DNA of 64,000 nucleotides, from positions 124,001 through 188,000 of the forward strand of contig CAVPGM010000009.1 of assembly GCA_963703945.1 (NCBI GenBank). The letters run 5' to 3'. The stretch comes from JALORV01 sp963703945. Its GTDB lineage: Bacteria > Pseudomonadota > Gammaproteobacteria > Burkholderiales > Burkholderiaceae_F. The notes under the pieces were generated by a model. The model had not been told where the DNA came from. It did not search any database and saw nothing but the letters and a program-made list of their open reading frames with translations. Shown one piece after another: positions 43,171 through 53,142 of the stretch; the first letter of the stretch is position 1, and each line of letters opens with the position of its first letter. The translations under genes and the position numbers were made by a program.

Positions 43171-43799
43171 GCAGACAGGCCTTGATCGGCAGTCCGGACT
43201 GCCGTGACAAACTGGTTGATGCGGATCGTGCTCTTCACACCCGGCGTCTCTTCGACGCCGCTGCTGACATCCACTGCATAGGGCCGCACCCGCCGGATGG
43301 CGTCACCGACGTTGCCTGCGTCGAGTCCGCCGGCGAGCACCAGCGGCTTGGTTCGTCGCGACGGAACCCGGTTCCAGTCGAAAACGGTTCCGCTGCCGCC
43401 GTAGCCGTCGGAGGGCGCGTCGGCAAGCAGCGCGACGGCCGAATGAAACACCCGTTCCGAGTCTAACAAATCGACCCCGGCATCCATGCGGATCGCGCGC
43501 AGGTAGGGCCGGCCGTAGCGGCTGCAGGCCTGCTCGTGTTCATCGCCGTGGAACTGCAGCATCGCCGCCGGCATCGCCGCCAGCGCGTCCTCGACGAGAT
43601 CGGCGGCAGCGTTCACGAACAGCAGGACGGGGGCAACGAACGGCGGCAAGGCGCGCGCAAATGCGCGCAGCCGCGTTGGCGTCACATGGCGGGGACTCTT
43701 CGGGTAGCAGACGAATCCCACGGCGTCCGCGCCTGCTGCCACGGCCGCCGTGATGTCGGCTTCACGCGTCAATCCGCAGATCTTGATCCGTGTTCGCAT
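43167..43799 (-). CDS. trpF: Phosphoribosylanthranilate isomerase
   Basis: The 210-residue TIM barrel has the general-base Cys8 (IKICGLTR) and the Asp in YAVDVSSGVEETPGVK. It catalyses the third pathway-specific step of tryptophan synthesis. ATG 43799 lies inside the 3' end of truA (38-bp overlap), and its stop overlaps trpB (ATGA). Confidence 0.96.
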   Translation of the reverse strand: MRTRIKICGLTREADITAAVAAGADAVGFVCYPKSPRHVTPTRLRAFARALPPFVAPVLLFVNAAADLVEDALAAMPAAMLQFHGDEHEQACSRYGRPYLRAIRMDAGVDLLDSERVFHSAVALLADAPSDGYGGSGTVFDWNRVPSRRTKPLVLAGGLDAGNVGDAIRRVRPYAVDVSSGVEETPGVKSTIRINQFVTAVRTADQGLSA

Positions 43800-44580
43800 C
43801 GATCCAGTGCGGCGCGTGCGCACCGGGCGCCGGCAAGTCGAATCGGGCATCGTACTCGACCCGCGCCAGGTAAAGCCCATCGGCCGCGAGCGTGGCGGCT
43901 GCGACGGAACGGTCGCGTGCGGCCAGCACTTCGCCCACCCATTCCGGTCTCTCGCGCCCGGTCCCCACGGCGACCAGGGTTCCCACAACGTTGCGCATCA
44001 TGTGATGCAGGAAGGCATTCGCGGTCGCGCGAACGCGCAACCATCGGCCGAAGCGGCGGACTTCCAGTTCTTGCAGTTCCCGCACCGGCGACGCCGCCTG
44101 GCATTCGGCCGAGCGGAAAGACGTGAAGTCGTGCGTGCCCACCAGCAGGGCGGCGGCACGCTGCATTGCCGCCTCGTCGAGCGGGCGGAAGATCCACGTG
44201 GCCCGTCCGTGCGCCAGCGGGGAGCGCACCGGGTCGTTCAGAAGCCAGTAGTCGTAGCTGCGGCGGCGCGCATCAAACCGCGCATGAAAGTCGGCAGGGA
44301 CCCCGCGTGCCCAGCGCACGCCGATTGCCGATGGAAGGAAACGGTTGGTACCGCGCACCCATGCGGTCAGAGGACGCACCGCGTCGGTGTCGAAGTGGAC
44401 GACCTGGTCGAGTGCGTGGACTCCGGAGTCGGTACGTCCGGCGCAGATCGTCGAAACCAGATGGCCGGCGATCGAGGCAAGCGCGCGTTCGATCAGGTCC
44501 TGCACCGAGCGCCCGTCGGGCTGCGTCTGCCAGCCGCTGAAGCCGGCGCCGTCGTACTCGATGCCGAGCGCGATGCGCAC
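43762..44580 (-). CDS. truA: tRNA pseudouridine(38-40) synthase TruA
   Basis: The 272-residue enzyme has catalytic Asp51 in CAGRTDSGVHA. It also has FHARFDARRRSYDYWL and NAFLHHMMRNVVGTLVAVG, all typical of TruA. It modifies the anticodon stem-loop of many tRNAs. The start is GTG at 44580. Placement between fimV and trpF is standard for Burkholderiales. Confidence 0.96.
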   Translation of the reverse strand: MRIALGIEYDGAGFSGWQTQPDGRSVQDLIERALASIAGHLVSTICAGRTDSGVHALDQVVHFDTDAVRPLTAWVRGTNRFLPSAIGVRWARGVPADFHARFDARRRSYDYWLLNDPVRSPLAHGRATWIFRPLDEAAMQRAAALLVGTHDFTSFRSAECQAASPVRELQELEVRRFGRWLRVRATANAFLHHMMRNVVGTLVAVGTGRERPEWVGEVLAARDRSVAAATLAADGLYLARVEYDARFDLPAPGAHAPHWIDANTDQDLRIDA

Positions 44581-44614
44581 GGTGGCGGCACGGCGGGCCG
44601 GCGGCCCGCCGCGT

Positions 44615-47596
44615 TCAGCCTTCGATCTGCTTGATCAGCTCGACCGCCGACTGGCGCTGCTCGCGCGTGCCGTCGCGCATCACTTCGTCGAGCAGTTCGC
44701 GTGCGCCGTCCTTGACGCCCAGGTCGATATAGCCGCGCGCCAGGTCGAGTTTCGTGGACATCTGTTGCGCGAGCGCGCTGCCCGGTTCGGTCTCGCCTCG
44801 GCGCGTGGTCGGGTTGAGACTGACGGCTGACAGGTCGAAATCGATCAGCGGAACCGTGGCCTGATCAGTATTGGCCATCAGGCGCTGCGCCTGCTCGTCT
44901 GGCAGTGCGCCCGCCCCGGCCGTTACCGGCTGCTTCTTGCCGATGACGGTCGGCCGCGACAGGGCCTCCGCCGTGGCCGGCGAAGGTGCCGTCGGCATCC
45001 GGGTCGAGGGGATATTGAGATCAAGGTCCGGAATTGAGCCGATTCCGGTGGCGGTCGGCGCGAGCGCCGGCGAGGTCGGCAACGCGATGTCGAGGTCGGC
45101 GATCGCCGGCGGCTCAACGCGGCCTACGATCGGGCTGGTCGGCTTGAATCCGAAGTCGACGTCCGACGTTGCCGGCGCCGAGTCCAGCGTCGGCATCTTC
45201 GTCGGCGGCCCGAGATTCATCTTCGTCGGCCCGAGGTCGAAATCCAGCGACGCGAAGTCGGGCGCTGCGGCAGCCGGCACGGGAGCCGGCGCCGGCGGCG
45301 TTAGGCCGGTCGTCGGCTGGCCGCCGGGCAGCGTGGCATGGAACTGAGTCGTCGGCGCCGATGTGGTCGTCGGTCCCGACATCTTGGTGTCGGCGGGCAT
45401 CTTGGTGTCGCCGACCGACATCGTCGTATCAGCGCCCGTCATGCGCGTGTCGACCACCATTTTCGTCAGTGGCGGGGCCCCGGCCGATTCGGCACCACGC
45501 AGGCCACCCAGATCGAGGCCGGACGTCGGGCCACCGCCCAGCGTCGACGGGCCGCGACCCTTGGTGTTCGGATCCAACCGGAAGCCGGTCGTCGGACCGC
45601 GCCCGGCCGTATCGGACAGCACGGCACCAGCGAACATCGGATGGGACGGATCGACCGCGTGGCCGAGCTTGATGGCCTTTTCCCACTCCTCGCCCGCGCC
45701 GCCGGTGCGGTCGCGCAAGTCCTCGGCCATCGACATGAAGCTCGCCTTGTCGCCGCGGCGCGAGAAGATCTCGAGCAGCTTGACACGCACTGCATGCCGG
45801 TCGGGTTGCATCCGCAGCGCTTCCTTCAGGATGTCTTCGGCCTGCTCCTCGCGCCCGTAGGCTATATAGACGTCGGCCTCCGCGACCGGATCGACCTCGT
45901 TCGAGTCCAGCTGCGACGCCGCCGGGATAAAGCTCGAGTTGAAGGTGCTGGTGCCGGTGTCGACACTCTGTCCGCCAGTCGCGCCAAACAGCGAGTTGGC
46001 CTGCAGGCCCTCCCCGGTGTCCTTGAACTTGCCGCTCGACTCGGCCTTGCGCTTGCGGTACCAGCTCCATCCGAACAAGCCGGCGAGCAGGGCGACGATG
46101 CCTGCCAGGCCGAGCTGGGTTGTCGTGTTGCCCAGAAGGTCGGTGATGAAGTTTGGCTCTTCGACCGGTGCCGGCGGCGGGGATGCCGCCTTCTTCACCG
46201 GTGCCGGTGCAACCGCCGCAGGGGGGGCGGGCGGAGCCTCGGCCTTGGGCGGCTCAGCCGGGGCTGGCGCGGGCGTTGGTGCAGGTGCCGCGGCAGTAGG
46301 AGCTGACGTCGTCGGGGCCGTGGCAGCTGGCGTCGGCGCCGGTGGCGCCATAACGGGCGGCGGAGGTGCTGCAGCCGGAGCGGCTGCTACCGGCGTTCCC
46401 GACTTCTGTTCAGCCTGCTTCTGGGCCTGAGCGCCGGCCTTGCTCTGGACCTCGAGCGCCTTCTGGATTGCCTCGTTGGTCCGCTTCAGTTGGGCTGCGC
46501 GTTCCTGTTCTTCCTTGATTGCACGCGCCTTGGCCGCTGCCTCGTCGGCTTTGGCCGTGGAGGCGGCCGCCTTCGTCGCCTTGTCATCGGCGCGCGCGAT
46601 CTTCAGCTGATCGCCACCCGGTTTGGCGGTGGCGCTGCGGTCCTCGACTTTCGCGGTAACTCGACCCCCGCCGGCCGCGGCAGGTGGCGCGGCAGCCACC
46701 GGCGCGGCGCCCGCGGTTTGGGCCAAGCGGCTCCGGTAGGCGGCGAAATCTGCGCTCTGGGCAACCACTTCCTTGCGCGCATCCGGTGCGGCCAGCGCGG
46801 CGGCCTCAGCGTCGGATGGAATCGAGAGCTGCGCGCCAGCACGCAGCAAGTTCATGTTCTTGTTGATGAAGGCTTCCGGATTCGCCCGGAATAGCGCCAC
46901 CAGCATCTGATCAAGCGAGGCGGCGCTGCGGTTCTGGTTGGCGATCTTGCCGAGCGTGTCGCCCGACTTGACCATATAGGTTCCGCCGCTGGTGCTGACC
47001 GGAGCGGGTGCCGGCCGGGACGAAGGGGCCGAAGGAGCAGCGGCAGGTGCTGGGCTTGGCGCAGCCGCTACCGGCGCTGAGGGCGCGGTGCGCGGTGCGG
47101 CCGGCATTGGGGCGGCGGCGGTTGCCGTCGGGGGCGCGGCCGGGGCAGCAGGCGCCACGATGTCGGGCGTCGCCTTCAGTGCCGGCGGGTCAAGCAAGAC
47201 GGTGTACTCACGGATCACCCGGCCGGTCGCCCACGTCAGCTCGACCATCATGTCGAGGTAGGGCTCGTTGACCGGCTGCCCCGAACTGATCCGGACCAGG
47301 TAATTCCCGTCGGATCGGCGGTCCAGCACGAACCGAAGGTTGGTCAGCGCCGGGTTGTATTCCAGGTTGGCCGCGCGAAAGGCGCTCAGGGGTGCCAGCT
47401 TGACCTGCAAGGTGGGGGCTTCGTCGCGACCGACCGAGGTGACTTCCAGCTCGGCCTTGAGTTGCTGACCCAACCCGGACTGGACCGACAAGCGTCCCAG
47501 CCCCGCCGCGCCGGCCTCAAGGGTGGTCAGCCCGAGACCAAACGCAAGCGAAAGCGCGCACCACATGGGCGCGCGCGGAAATTTGTCGGATGGCAT
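44615..47596 (-). CDS. fimV: FimV-like peptidoglycan-binding/TPR hub protein
   Basis: The 993-residue inner-membrane protein has a signal peptide and a conserved FimV N-terminal domain (GLGRLSVQSGLGQQL). A LysM domain follows (YMVKSGDTLGKIANQN, about 210-265), then long Ala/Pro- and Lys/Ala-rich linkers and one membrane helix (about 500-520). The cytoplasmic region carries imperfect TKMxGxDTxM-type repeats and ends in the FimV C-terminal TPR-like motif (LARGYIDLGVKDGARELLDEVM). FimV organises type IV pili and polar signalling. I prefer the ATG at 47596, with GGGGGCGG upstream, over one 15 codons earlier. Confidence 0.9.
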   Translation of the reverse strand: MPSDKFPRAPMWCALSLAFGLGLTTLEAGAAGLGRLSVQSGLGQQLKAELEVTSVGRDEAPTLQVKLAPLSAFRAANLEYNPALTNLRFVLDRRSDGNYLVRISSGQPVNEPYLDMMVELTWATGRVIREYTVLLDPPALKATPDIVAPAAPAAPPTATAAAPMPAAPRTAPSAPVAAAPSPAPAAAPSAPSSRPAPAPVSTSGGTYMVKSGDTLGKIANQNRSAASLDQMLVALFRANPEAFINKNMNLLRAGAQLSIPSDAEAAALAAPDARKEVVAQSADFAAYRSRLAQTAGAAPVAAAPPAAAGGGRVTAKVEDRSATAKPGGDQLKIARADDKATKAAASTAKADEAAAKARAIKEEQERAAQLKRTNEAIQKALEVQSKAGAQAQKQAEQKSGTPVAAAPAAAPPPPVMAPPAPTPAATAPTTSAPTAAAPAPTPAPAPAEPPKAEAPPAPPAAVAPAPVKKAASPPPAPVEEPNFITDLLGNTTTQLGLAGIVALLAGLFGWSWYRKRKAESSGKFKDTGEGLQANSLFGATGGQSVDTGTSTFNSSFIPAASQLDSNEVDPVAEADVYIAYGREEQAEDILKEALRMQPDRHAVRVKLLEIFSRRGDKASFMSMAEDLRDRTGGAGEEWEKAIKLGHAVDPSHPMFAGAVLSDTAGRGPTTGFRLDPNTKGRGPSTLGGGPTSGLDLGGLRGAESAGAPPLTKMVVDTRMTGADTTMSVGDTKMPADTKMSGPTTTSAPTTQFHATLPGGQPTTGLTPPAPAPVPAAAAPDFASLDFDLGPTKMNLGPPTKMPTLDSAPATSDVDFGFKPTSPIVGRVEPPAIADLDIALPTSPALAPTATGIGSIPDLDLNIPSTRMPTAPSPATAEALSRPTVIGKKQPVTAGAGALPDEQAQRLMANTDQATVPLIDFDLSAVSLNPTTRRGETEPGSALAQQMSTKLDLARGYIDLGVKDGARELLDEVMRDGTREQRQSAVELIKQIEG

Positions 47597-47709
47597 TCCG
47601 CCCCCTGCCGTATTAACGTCGTCTTTCGAACATAACATCATGGACTTAGGGCAGCAAGCTTAGAAATGGCGGTAACTCACGCCTTTATGTGAGAAATGAA
47701 ACTCGCGTT

Positions 47710-47727
47710 GGCGCGGCCTGCCGCGCC
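47710..47727 (-). terminator. Hairpin after asd
   Basis: GGCGCGG-loop-CCGCGCC is a seven-base-pair stem about 30 bases after the asd stop. On the minus strand AACGCGAGTTTCATTTC follows, moderately T-rich. It may end the leu-asd transcript before fimV. Confidence 0.4.
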
Positions 47728-47757
47728 CGTCTTCACAGCACCGCGCTTCGCTGTTTC

Positions 47758-48885
47758 TCATAGCTTTCCGAGCAGGATGCGCAGCATGCGACGCAGCGGT
47801 TCGGCCGCGCCCCACAGCAGTTGATCCCCGACGGTGAACGCGCCAAGGTATTCGGCACCCAACGCGAGCTTGCGCAGCCGTCCGACCGGGATTGACATCG
47901 TGCCAGTCACCGCGGCAGGCGTCAGCTCGCGGATGCTCGCATCCTTCGTATTCGGGACGAGCTTCACCCAGGCGTTGTCGTCGCGGATCAGCCGCTCGAT
48001 ATCCGTCAGCGGCACATCGCGCTTCAGCTTGATCGTCAGCGACTGAGAGTGGCACCGCATCGCTCCGATGCGCACGCAGATGGAGTCGATCGGCGTCGTG
48101 GCGGCGCTGAACCCCGGGCCGCGGCCGAGGATCTTGTTGGTCTCGGCGCCGCCCTTCCACTCTTCGAAGCTGGTGCCGTCACCGCGATCGGCGTCGATCC
48201 ACGGAATCAGATTTCCGGCCAGCGGAACGATGAAGTTCTGCGTTTCATCGTCGCCGAGCGCACGCTGGCGGCCACTGATGCGACGGTCGATCTCGAGGAT
48301 CGCGCTCGCCGGATCGGCCAGCAGTTCGCGCACCTCGGCGTTCAGCGTGCCAAATTGGGTCAGCAGCTCGCGCATGTGCTGCGCGCCGCCGCCCGAGGCT
48401 GCCTGGTAGGTGGTGCAGGTCATCCACTCGACCAGATCCTGCTTGAACAGCGCGCCGACGCCCATCAGCATGCAGCTCACCGTGCAGTTGCCGCCGATGT
48501 AGTTCCTGATGCCGCGTGCCAGTGCAGCGTCGATCACCGGACGGTTCACCGGGTCGAGGACGATCACGGCATCGTCCTGCATGCGCAGCGTCTTGGCGGC
48601 GTCGATCCAGTAGCCGTTCCAGCCGGTGGCGCGCAGCTTCGGATAGATCTCCTTCGTGTAGTCGCTGCCCTGGCAGGTGATGACGACATCCTGGGCGGCC
48701 AGCGCCGCGATGTCGTCGGCCCTTTTCAGCGTTCCCTGCGCGCGCGGCACCGACGGCGCAGCGGCGCCGGCGTTCGACGTACTGAAGAAGACGGTGTCGA
48801 CCAGGTCGAAGTCCCGCTCCGCGTTCATACGATCCATCAGCACGGAGCCCACCATTCCGCGCCACCCGACGATCCCTACCTTCAT
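47758..48885 (-). CDS. asd: Aspartate-semialdehyde dehydrogenase
   Basis: The 375-residue enzyme has the NADP-binding GWRGMVGSVL (residues 7-16) and nucleophilic Cys134 in GGNCTVSCML. It reduces aspartyl phosphate for lysine, methionine, threonine and diaminopimelate synthesis. It lies 23 bp after leuB. Confidence 0.97.
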   Translation of the reverse strand: MKVGIVGWRGMVGSVLMDRMNAERDFDLVDTVFFSTSNAGAAAPSVPRAQGTLKRADDIAALAAQDVVITCQGSDYTKEIYPKLRATGWNGYWIDAAKTLRMQDDAVIVLDPVNRPVIDAALARGIRNYIGGNCTVSCMLMGVGALFKQDLVEWMTCTTYQAASGGGAQHMRELLTQFGTLNAEVRELLADPASAILEIDRRISGRQRALGDDETQNFIVPLAGNLIPWIDADRGDGTSFEEWKGGAETNKILGRGPGFSAATTPIDSICVRIGAMRCHSQSLTIKLKRDVPLTDIERLIRDDNAWVKLVPNTKDASIRELTPAAVTGTMSIPVGRLRKLALGAEYLGAFTVGDQLLWGAAEPLRRMLRILLGKL

Positions 48886-48908
48886 GTCTGCCCCGAGTTC
48901 CCGTTTCC

Positions 48909-49979
48909 CTACGCCAATGCCGCGACCACCGCGTCACCCATTGCAACCGTTCCAACCGTGGCCGCGCCCGCCGATGCGATGTCCGCGGTCCGAAGTCCCT
49001 GCGCAAGCACGGCACGCACCGCCGCCTCGACGCGCTCCGCCTGCTCCGGCCGCTCCAGCGAGTAGCGCAGCATCATCGCCGCCGACAGGATCGTCGCCAG
49101 TGGATTGGCGATGCCCTTGCCCGCGATGTCCGGCGCACTGCCGTGCGACGGCTCGTACAGCCCCTGGCCGCGTTCGTTGAGCGACGCCGACGGCAGCATG
49201 CCAATCGATCCCGTCAGCATCGCCGCCTCGTCGGAGAGTATGTCGCCAAACATGTTGCCGGTCACGATCACGTCAAACTTCTTGGGCGCCTTGACCAGTT
49301 GCATCGCCGCGTTGTCGACGTACATGTGCTCAAGCTCGACGTCCGGATAGCCGGCCCCGACCTCGGTGACGACGTCCTTCCAGAACTGAAAGGTCTCGAG
49401 CACGTTGGCCTTGTCGACACTGGTGACCTTCTTGCCGCGCTTGCGCGCCGCCTGGAAGGCGACGTGGGCGATGCGTTCGATCTCCGGCCGGCTGTAGCGC
49501 ATCGTGTCGAAGGCTTCGGGCGCCCCGGTGAACGGGCCATCGGGGGCCTTGCGCCGGCCGCGCGGCTGGCCGAAGTAGATGTCGCCGGTCAGCTCGCGCA
49601 CGATCAGGATGTCGAGTCCCGCGATCAGTTCGGGCTTCAGGCTGGAGGCCTCGGTCAGCTCCGCATAGCAGATCGCCGGACGGAAGTTGGCAAAGAGGCC
49701 GAGATGCTTGCGCAGGCCGAGGATCGCCTGCTCGGGGCGGAGCGCGCGCTCGAGCTTGTCGTACTTCCAGTCGCCCACCGCGCCGAACAGCACCGCATCG
49801 GCCGACTGCGCGAGCTTGAGCGTGGCCTCCGGCAGCGGATGGCCATGGGCGTCGAACGCAGCGCCACCGACTTCGGCGAATTCGAATTCGAAGCGCTCGC
49901 CGAGCGCACGCAGCACCTTGACCGCTTCGGCGACGATCTCCTTGCCGATGCCGTCACCCGGCAACACTGCGATCTTCAT
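48909..49979 (-). CDS. leuB: 3-isopropylmalate dehydrogenase
   Basis: The 356-residue beta-decarboxylating dehydrogenase begins MKIAVLPGDGIGKEIV and has the substrate motif LRKHLGLFANFRPA near 88. The signature NMFGDILSDEAAMLTGSIGMLPSAS lies near 240. It performs the third step of leucine synthesis with NAD. It follows leuD. Confidence 0.97.
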   Translation of the reverse strand: MKIAVLPGDGIGKEIVAEAVKVLRALGERFEFEFAEVGGAAFDAHGHPLPEATLKLAQSADAVLFGAVGDWKYDKLERALRPEQAILGLRKHLGLFANFRPAICYAELTEASSLKPELIAGLDILIVRELTGDIYFGQPRGRRKAPDGPFTGAPEAFDTMRYSRPEIERIAHVAFQAARKRGKKVTSVDKANVLETFQFWKDVVTEVGAGYPDVELEHMYVDNAAMQLVKAPKKFDVIVTGNMFGDILSDEAAMLTGSIGMLPSASLNERGQGLYEPSHGSAPDIAGKGIANPLATILSAAMMLRYSLERPEQAERVEAAVRAVLAQGLRTADIASAGAATVGTVAMGDAVVAALA

Positions 49980-50046
49980 AGGGTCCTCGCGCGGGGCCTG
50001 GCTGGTTCACCCCGCTCCTCCCCGCCGGCTGGAAAAGGGTGTGGCG

Positions 50047-50691
<645 letters not shown>

Positions 50692-50698
50692 GGCGACC

Positions 50699-50836
50699 CT
50701 ACATCTTCTTCTTCGTGTTCGTCGCCACCTTGTCGACAGCGCTACCCGCTGCTTCGACGTCCTTGCCGATGCCAGCAATCGTGTTGCAGCCTGCGACCGC
50801 AACGACTGCCGCGATCAGAACGAGCAGCTTCTTCAC
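50699..50836 (-). CDS. Entericidin-family small lipoprotein between leuC and leuD
   Basis: The 45-residue product VKKLLVLIAAVVAVAGC... has a short signal and a lipobox (Cys17). GIGKDVEAAGSAVDKVA and a Lys-rich end (TKKKM) follow, matching the EcnA/EcnB family. It starts at GTG with AGGAG eight bases upstream and overlaps the leuC stop (GTGA). Entericidins are antidote/toxin-type membrane lipoproteins in enterobacteria; here the role is unknown. Its position between leuC and leuD is common in Burkholderiales. Confidence 0.88.
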   Translation of the reverse strand: MKKLLVLIAAVVAVAGCNTIAGIGKDVEAAGSAVDKVATNTKKKM

Positions 50837-52258
50837 CGGATTCTCCTGATGTCAGCAAAATGCCCCTCGATGGCCGCCGCCGCCGCCATCGCCGGGGAAA
50901 CCAGGTGCGTGCGGCCGCCAGCCCCCTGCCGACCTTCAAAATTGCGGTTGCTGGTCGAAGCGCAGCGCTCGCCGGGCTCGAGCCGGTCCGCGTTCATCGC
51001 CAGGCACATCGAGCATCCGGGCTCGCGCCACTCGAAGCCTGCGGCGCGGAAGACTTCATCCAGGCCCTCACGCTCGGCTTGCGCCTTCACCAGACCGGAG
51101 CCGGGAACCACCATCGCCAGCTTGACGTTGGCCGCAACACGCTTGCCGAGCCGTTTCACAACCCAGGCGGCCTCGCGCAGGTCTTCGATGCGCGAGTTGG
51201 TGCATGACCCGATGAATACCTTGTCGACGCGAATGTCCGCGATGCGTGTCCTGGGCGCGAGTCCCATGTAGCGCAGTGCCCGCTCGATGCCCTCGCGCTT
51301 GACGGGGTCCGCTTCGCTCTCGGGGTCGGGCACCGCACCGTCAATCGAGACCACCATCTCGGGCGACGTTCCCCAGGTCACCTGCGGCTCGCACTTCCTC
51401 GGCGCGCAATTCGACGACCCGATCGAATGCAGCGCCGGGATCCGACTGCAGCGTGCGCCAGATCGAAGCCGCCTGTTCGAACATCGCTCCCTTCGGCGAA
51501 AACGGGCGGCCGCGCACGTACTCGATCGTCTTCTCGTCGACGGCGACCAGTCCCGAGCGAGCGCCGGCCTCGATCGCCATGTTGCAGACGGTCATGCGGC
51601 CTTCCATCGACAGCGCTTCGATCGCGCTGCCCGCGAACTCGATCGCGTAGCCGGTGCCGCCCGCTGTGCCGATGCGCCCGATCATCGCCAGCACGATGTC
51701 CTTGGCGGTGCACCCGGCCGGCAGCTTGCCGTCGACCGCTACCCGCATGTTCTTCGCCTTCTTCATCAGCAGCGTCTGCGTGGCGAGAACGTGTTCGACT
51801 TCGCTGGTGCCGATACCAAACGCGAGCGCTCCGAATGCGCCGTGCGTACTGGTGTGCGAATCGCCGCACACGACCGTCATTCCCGGAAGCGTGGCACCCT
51901 GCTCGGGCCCCATCACATGGACGATGCCCTGCTGCTTGTCGAGGAACGGGAAATAAGCCGCGGCGCCGAATTGGCGGATGTTGGTGTCGAGCGTGACCAC
52001 CTGCTCCTTGGATACCGGGTCGGTGATGCCGTCGTAGCCGCGTTCCCAACCGGTGGTCGGCGTGTTGTGATCGGCCGTGGCGACGATCGAGCTGACTCGC
52101 CAAGGGGTACGTCCTGCGACGCGCAGGCCTTCGAAGGCCTGCGGACTGGTCACTTCGTGGACCAGGTGGCGATCGATGTAAAGCACCGTGGTGCCGTCGT
52201 CCTCGACGTGAACCACGTGGTCGTCCCACAGCTTGTCGTACAGCGTGCGTGCAACCAT
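50833..52258 (-). pseudogene. leuC: 3-isopropylmalate dehydratase large subunit, one-base frameshift near 51390
   Basis: The first frame runs from MVARTLYDKLWDDHVVH through FDRVVELRAEEV. The remainder (VTWGTSPEMVVSIDG to the stop) is in the next frame. The cluster ligands FIGSCTNSR and EPGCSMCLAMN lie in that second part. Removing one base near 51390 gives a 474-residue enzyme with all Fe-S cysteines. As written, the protein would lose its cluster site and leucine synthesis should fail, although leuD and leuB look intact. A sequence error is therefore likely. Confidence 0.9.
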
Positions 52259-52433
52259 CGGAGGTATCGCGCGCTGGCAGAAGGCCGGCGGCGTGCGGCA
52301 GGTGCAGATGCAACGAATTATGCCATCGAGCCTGCTCGATCCCGGGCTTCGGCGGCGTTCGCGGGAACATCGGTCGTCGACCCAGGGTCTCAGCCATACT
52401 TCGCGGGCAGCCCACCCGGAAAGGCACACCGGC

Positions 52434-53114
52434 ATGCAACGACCCGACAATCGTTCGACTCTCGCGCGCCGCCGACTGCTCGCCGGTGTGGCGAGCCTGC
52501 CGCTGGCAGTCCTCGGAGGCGCGAGTCAAGCCCAGACCGGCGGTCGCGTGCCGACGCCGACCCAGACCCTCGGGCCGTTTTACCCTCGCAACGCGTCCGA
52601 ACGGCCAAGCGAGACCGATGCCGACCTGCTCTCGGTCGACGGCCAGCGGGTGCTTGCGCAAGGCGTGCCGATCTTCCTCGTCGGTCGTGTGCTGAACCGG
52701 CGCGGAGTACCGGTGAGCGGTGCCGACGTCGAGATCTGGCAGTGCGACGCGCAGGCCGTCTACCACCACCCCGCGGGCGGCGCCGAAGCCGAGCGCGACC
52801 CCGGTTTTCAGGGTTACGGCATCGACCGCACGGCAGAATCGGGTGAGTTCAGGTTTCGCACGATCCGTCCAGTTGCCTATCCGGGCCGCACGGCCCACAT
52901 CCACGTCCGGGTCCGACCGCAGGGCGCCCCGGCGATGGCGACACAGCTGTATCTCGCGGACAACCCGGACAACGCGAAGGACTTCCTGTTCAGCCGGCTG
53001 AGCGCGCAGGAGCAGCGGCTCCTGCTTCTGGCGTTCGAACCGACCGCAGGAGCCGCGCATCCGCTTGCGCGAGAGACTCGCTACACCGCCCGCATCGACC
53101 TGGTTCTCGCCTGA
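52434..53114 (+). CDS. Exported intradiol ring-cleavage dioxygenase family protein
   Basis: The 226-residue protein begins with a twin-arginine-like signal (LARRRLLAGVASLPLAVLGG). The intradiol fold holds the probable Fe(III) ligands Tyr110, Tyr149, His155 and His157 (AYPGRTAHIHVRV). It resembles the beta chain of protocatechuate 3,4-dioxygenase but is exported and stands alone, so a pathway role cannot be assigned. It may act on a periplasmic aromatic or phenolic substrate. Confidence 0.87.
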   Translation: MQRPDNRSTLARRRLLAGVASLPLAVLGGASQAQTGGRVPTPTQTLGPFYPRNASERPSETDADLLSVDGQRVLAQGVPIFLVGRVLNRRGVPVSGADVEIWQCDAQAVYHHPAGGAEAERDPGFQGYGIDRTAESGEFRFRTIRPVAYPGRTAHIHVRVRPQGAPAMATQLYLADNPDNAKDFLFSRLSAQEQRLLLLAFEPTAGAAHPLARETRYTARIDLVLA

Positions 53115-53142
53115 GTGCGAAGCAACGCGCGGCAGGCCCGGA

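Noticed and set aside
44900..47200. Tandem repeat or CRISPR-like array in fimV
   Set aside because: The repetition comes from low-complexity Ala/Pro/Lys and TKM-type coding repeats and has no spacer-repeat structure.
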